In this document: piece after piece, positions 60,198-64,000 of the stretch
Numbering within the stretch: position 1 is the first letter of the stretch
How the letters are laid out: every line of letters begins with the position of its first letter
Assembly: GCA_023052935.1 (NCBI GenBank)
Contig: CM041297.1
Location: 85,444,021-85,508,020, forward strand
DNA from: Piezodorus guildinii
Taxonomy: Eukaryota > Arthropoda > Insecta > Hemiptera > Pentatomidae
Length of the DNA: 64,000 bases
Reading direction: 5' to 3'
Notes under the pieces: model-generated
What the model was told of the DNA's origin: nothing
What the model saw: the letters and a program-made list of their open reading frames with translations, nothing else
Databases searched by the model: none
Position numbers and translations under genes: made by a program

Positions 60198-61092
60198 TTT
60201 TACTTTCACTTACTATATATAGTAAGGGGAAGTATTGCGATCGTGAAAATTTTCGAATTCCAGTTTTCAACGGAAATACACGTTTTAGGGTCCCCTGAGT
60301 CCAAATAACCAAGTCCCGCAAAAAGGTCTGTGTGTGTGTGTGGTAACTCCCGGGCGGAAACGGTAAGTCCTATGAAACTGAAATTTCATATTTAAGACAA
60401 CTATACGCCCGAGACGTGAAAAAACTTTTTTCATCAAAATGAGCTTACCAGAAGAGGCACTTTATACCATGCATTTTGCACCTTTTTTCGATTTTCTCGA
60501 AAACGGTTCCGACGATTTTGATTAAACTCGCTATATCGATGTAAAATTTAATGGGCTTAAATATCGTGTAGGTTTTATTTGGATAAAAATGGTCTGACAG
60601 GGCTTAAATGCCGATATTTTAAATTTTCTTCCCCTAAAGTACCTTTAATTTTGTAGATTCAATAATAATAACTAGATTATCTTATTAACGCTGATGAAAA
60701 ACAGGTAAATATATAAATTGAATAAATTCGATACCCAACTAAAGGAGAAAACAGAAAAAATATTTTTTTAATGCAATTTTTCGTTTTTGAACATAAAAGC
60801 AGTAATATACATGTATGATATACCGTTGGAAAGCTAAAGATTTCAGAAAAAATATCATCTCATACACAAGCTTTTAAAAGTTAATAGAGAGTGATGAAAT
60901 GAACATAAAACTAACTGATTATTTTAGATAATAATATAATAGATTTTTTAATGAAACACATGTTTCTATAGAAATTCAATTTGATTAATTCCTTAATAGT
61001 TTCTCGTATTTTTATCTTTAACTGTATTTGAAAATTCTTTCATTGATTTTTAAAATGGAGGTAAGTGAAAGTCGTGTGTTGCCCGCACCAGA
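60198..61092 (+). repeat. R1 repeat copy 6
   Basis: Best preserved + copy. It starts TTTTTACTTTCACTTACTAT with the hairpin CTTACTATATATAGTAAG, has CCCGCAAAAAGGTCTGTGTG, and ends GGAGGTAAGTGAAAGTCGTG, TTGCCCGCACCAGA. Confidence 0.85.
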
Positions 61093-61289
61093 TTTTTTAT
61101 TAAAAATATCCTATAAAATAAAATTAATGAATGTAAATCTAAGTTTTGTTGTGAACTTGTTTTTCTGGACATAAAGTTATCAAAACGACATACAAGTACT
61201 TACGTACAGGATATTTTTATTATAAAGATAACGAGAGCTAAAAAGATTATTCTAGTACCTTTAACGATTATAAAATGGGCGGTAAACAC

Positions 61290-61480
61290 TGTTTAATCCT
61301 GCAGCTTACTGCGCCTTTGTTGCAGGAAGGGTGGTTGTTCGTTAAGGCTCGGTCATTCGACGAGTTAGTGGTTTCGGTGGTTGTTGCCACAGCCTTCCCA
61401 ATCCACCATCAACAAGTGCCTCTGCTATAAAATTTATTCAAGGCCTGATTCTTCTTTACACTTCATGGAGACTGCTGAAG
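61290..61480 (+). promoter_or_regulatory. Possible TATA-type promoter
   Basis: A less AT-rich block contains CTATAAAA at 61425-61432. An ATG at 61465 opens only a nine-codon frame and no donor is evident, so no gene is called. Confidence 0.2.
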
Positions 61481-62107
61481 TAGTTAACATCTAGAGTTTT
61501 TTTTTTGTTTGTATTAATGATTTCATTTTTTTATTAAATCAGTAATACAGATGATTAAGTTATTATAATAATAGTCAGAAACGGATCTTTCAACATTTTG
61601 TTATGATAAATATTTCAATATTGAAATAAATGTGTTTGAATAAAAATCCTCAATTCAACCGATAAAGAGAAATATTTTTCAATGTACTTACGGAGATAAG
61701 TTCTACAGAAACATTTCCAATTTTAATTACAGATTTATATAAGTTTAATTCATGATTTATCTTTTAAATTTAAGTTAATTTGCTTTTAGACTATTTACTA
61801 GCTGTATTGTATAATACAGTTGTAAATATCAATAAATAAATTTAAAAAAATTATTTTCTGTATCCTCTGTCCTTATTACATTCAATTAATTATTCAGATA
61901 AGAAAAAAGTTCTTTCGGGAACCTGGTCTCAGTAATAATCGCTACACTTTCTTTGTTAAAAGATAAATCTAAATGGACTTTGATATCTGAGAAATCCAAA
62001 ATGCAAAATGATTCGATGGTTGAGTGCTAGATTTTAAATTTATGTAATAAGCACCCCACATTAAAAAAAAAAAAAAAAAAATCCTGTACCACTATAATCC
62101 ATGAAGA

Positions 62108-62386
62108 GTTTTGGGCTCAGTACATGTAGAGATTCGTACTGTTTCTAGGCCAACGGCCGTGCAATGAGGTGAATCGGCCGAGATCACGCTCAGCCGCCAG
62201 GTTTTTTCCCCATAATTGGGTACCCACTTGATTGAGGCTGGGTGTCCCCCAGGAGGGTCTCCATACCCCAAGATCGCCCCACGGCTGAAATAACAGAATA
62301 AATAATATTCCGCCACTGCCGGGATTCGAACTCAGGACCCGGAGCACAGTAGACTAGCGCTTTACCCACTAGACCACGCCGCTCCC
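62108..62386 (-). repeat. tRNA-derived SINE (SINE-B), well preserved
   Basis: On the minus strand the head reads GGCGTGGTCTAGTGGGTAAA (A box) and GAGTTCGAATCCCGGCAG (B box). The body follows and ends CGAATCTCTACATGTACTGA GCCC. It is a pol III-type SINE; the head is not a functional tRNA because the tRNA body is not closed. Confidence 0.85.
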
Positions 62387-62399
62387 CAAATTTTAAAAT

Positions 62400-64000
62400 C
62401 TAAATTATTTACAAAACCTAAGCTTAAGTTGACAAAATATATATATTTTTAATTAATAGATTTAATGAAATTTACATCTGTATTTGTCCAATACAACAAA
62501 CAAGTAAGATAAATATGTGAGTAAAAACATGATGTCTTTTGAAGAAACTACCCATTGGTATGTCCAATGGTAAATTTAATCCCCTCGGTGGATTGGCAGG
62601 AATATTTATACATAAAGGAGAGGTCACGGATAAGCGGGTTCGAGTAGGCAGAGAGTATGGAATGAAAAAAGATATATATTTTTTCAGGCTGTCTTCAACT
62701 AATGAGATATTTTAGTTTTTATGGATGATTTTATTAGTTACAAATTAAGGAGCATTAATGATTTTTCGAAGTATTTTGGATTTCAAGGAATGGATGCGAG
62801 AAGAATTTGATAGTTTAGTGGATGCCCACAACCAATGCCATAGGTCTAAATAGGCCTGAGTTTTTTGTAGTAAATAGAGGATTTCGACTGTTTGTCGTGT
62901 AATGAAGTAATCGGTACCTACCAGGAGTTTCCTGTCGTTTCAGTCAAGCATACAGATTCCATGTTAGGCATTTATCAAGGTGGCTAAAATAGAATAGGCC
63001 TGATCTGTTCAACAGTTAGTAGGACAGTTAGTAGGATACAGTGGGGCAAGTGATCATATGTTTACGACGTAGAGTGAGGGGATTTACTTAAATTCTTCAA
63101 TGTTTGACTATTCAATGACTGATAGATGGTTCTGTAGGATTTAGGATGCAGCAATATATATATATTAAAAAAAAAAGATTCTTTAGAGAAAGTATCAGGA
63201 TAACATAATCGGGTAGTAGTGCTACAGAGCTTCAGACAATTACCTTGTTATATATATCATCTTTTGGTATATTAGCCTTGTGGTAATATGAAGAGCTAAT
63301 AATGTGGAAATATTTCTCTCATGTATATCACAGTTTTTGGTATCAATTGTGTATATTATTTTTTATTTATGAAATGAATATTACTAATCGGTATGTGAAA
63401 CAAACTTAATTAGTGCTGCAAAAACTATTGATAGTACATTTAACTACACAACTGATACAAAAAACCTAAGATGTACTTAAAATTGAGTTCCAATAGGAGA
63501 CAAAAACAGAATCTTAGGTTAGGAATCAGCGGCGCTTTGTTGCCTTGCGGATGTAGGATGCAGATCCAATATCTAGGGAAGGGTCCCTAACTTCTCTAAA
63601 CTGTTTAGCCAGTTCTCCTTTGATCTTCAAAGTCCGTTATTGGTTTTATTATCTGTTAGTGCTCCTTCATTAGTAGCTTCAGCGGCGTCTATTTACAGTC
63701 CAGTCGCTAAGATATTCCTCTTAGTCGTCGGTTCGTTACAGATGTTTGTTCCAAGAGCGGTGGTTACCGATCATCATTGAGAGCAATATATGAATACCTC
63801 ACCCTGATTGCCGATGGATTCTTTGAAAAGAGAATGCTTAAGATTGCTCCAATTGCCTTTAGAATAGAATTATTAACCCCTGTTTTGAATACTTAGCATT
63901 GAGATCAAGATTATAGAATACATACTTCAGACGATAACCCTTGCAACGCAATGAAATTATAGCTTTGTTTATCCAAAGATGTCATATAAGATTAATTTAT
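62400..64000. other. Unassigned DNA to window end
   Basis: No exon, RNA gene or repeat family was recognised. A less AT-rich stretch at 63520-63800 may be functional but offers no diagnostic motif. Confidence 0.35.

Noticed and set aside
61465..61494. Short gene after the TATA box at 61425
   Set aside because: The ATG opens only nine codons and no plausible donor or homology was seen.
62320..62386. Functional tRNA gene
   Set aside because: It is the tRNA-like head of SINE-B: A and B boxes are present but it continues into a SINE body shared with other copies.

Overview
This is a 64-kb piece of an AT-rich, repeat-rich animal nuclear genome. It is most likely an arthropod and plausibly an insect: the SDHAF3 and TOX proteins look insect-like, the introns are interrupted and expanded by transposons, and several retroelement families are present. 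I cannot name the order or species. There are no prokaryotic features. Three host genes can be read by following exon phases: a TBC1D5 orthologue on the + strand (first ATG 9156, stop 24610, 14 coding exons), a two-exon SDHAF3 on the - strand (28387 to 27468, converging on TBC1D5), and a TOX-family HMG-box gene on the - strand (52291 to 43088, 10 exons, true start codon not found).

Layout. 1-2400: anonymous DNA and a 0.9-kb dispersed repeat. 2408-7423: a tRNA-derived SINE with an 11-bp target duplication, split by a complete and apparently young Ty3/gypsy LTR retrotransposon of CsRn1 type (gag, pol, identical 371-bp LTRs, tRNA-Trp primer site, likely -1 frameshift signal). 7424-26412: TBC1D5 with its promoter side and 3' UTR; its introns hold foldback elements, a piggyBac-like MITE, a decayed Tc1 transposon, a LINE fragment and SINEs. 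26880-28560: a 234-bp palindrome, then SDHAF3. 28560-41214: gene-poor DNA with a LINE broken by a foldback/inverted-duplication complex (30.5-33.5 kb), diverged tandem repeats, SINEs and two 0.9-kb repeats. 41215-52600: the TOX gene and its 3' side. 52600-64000: 5' flank or first intron of TOX, with SINEs, LINE remnants, foldbacks and two or three stretches that look like regulatory DNA.

Roles. The three genes are not a pathway: TBC1D5 is a retromer-linked Rab7 GAP, SDHAF3 a mitochondrial assembly factor of succinate dehydrogenase, and TOX a chromatin-binding HMG-box protein. The most notable points are (i) a single-base frameshift in TBC1D5 just before the catalytic arginine finger, (ii) a dispersed set of foldback elements that share a hammerhead-ribozyme-like core (CTGATGA, hairpin, GAAAC), (iii) the gag-pol organisation of the LTR element, and (iv) the nested inverted duplication near 32 kb. 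All calls come from reading the sequence; no database search was run.
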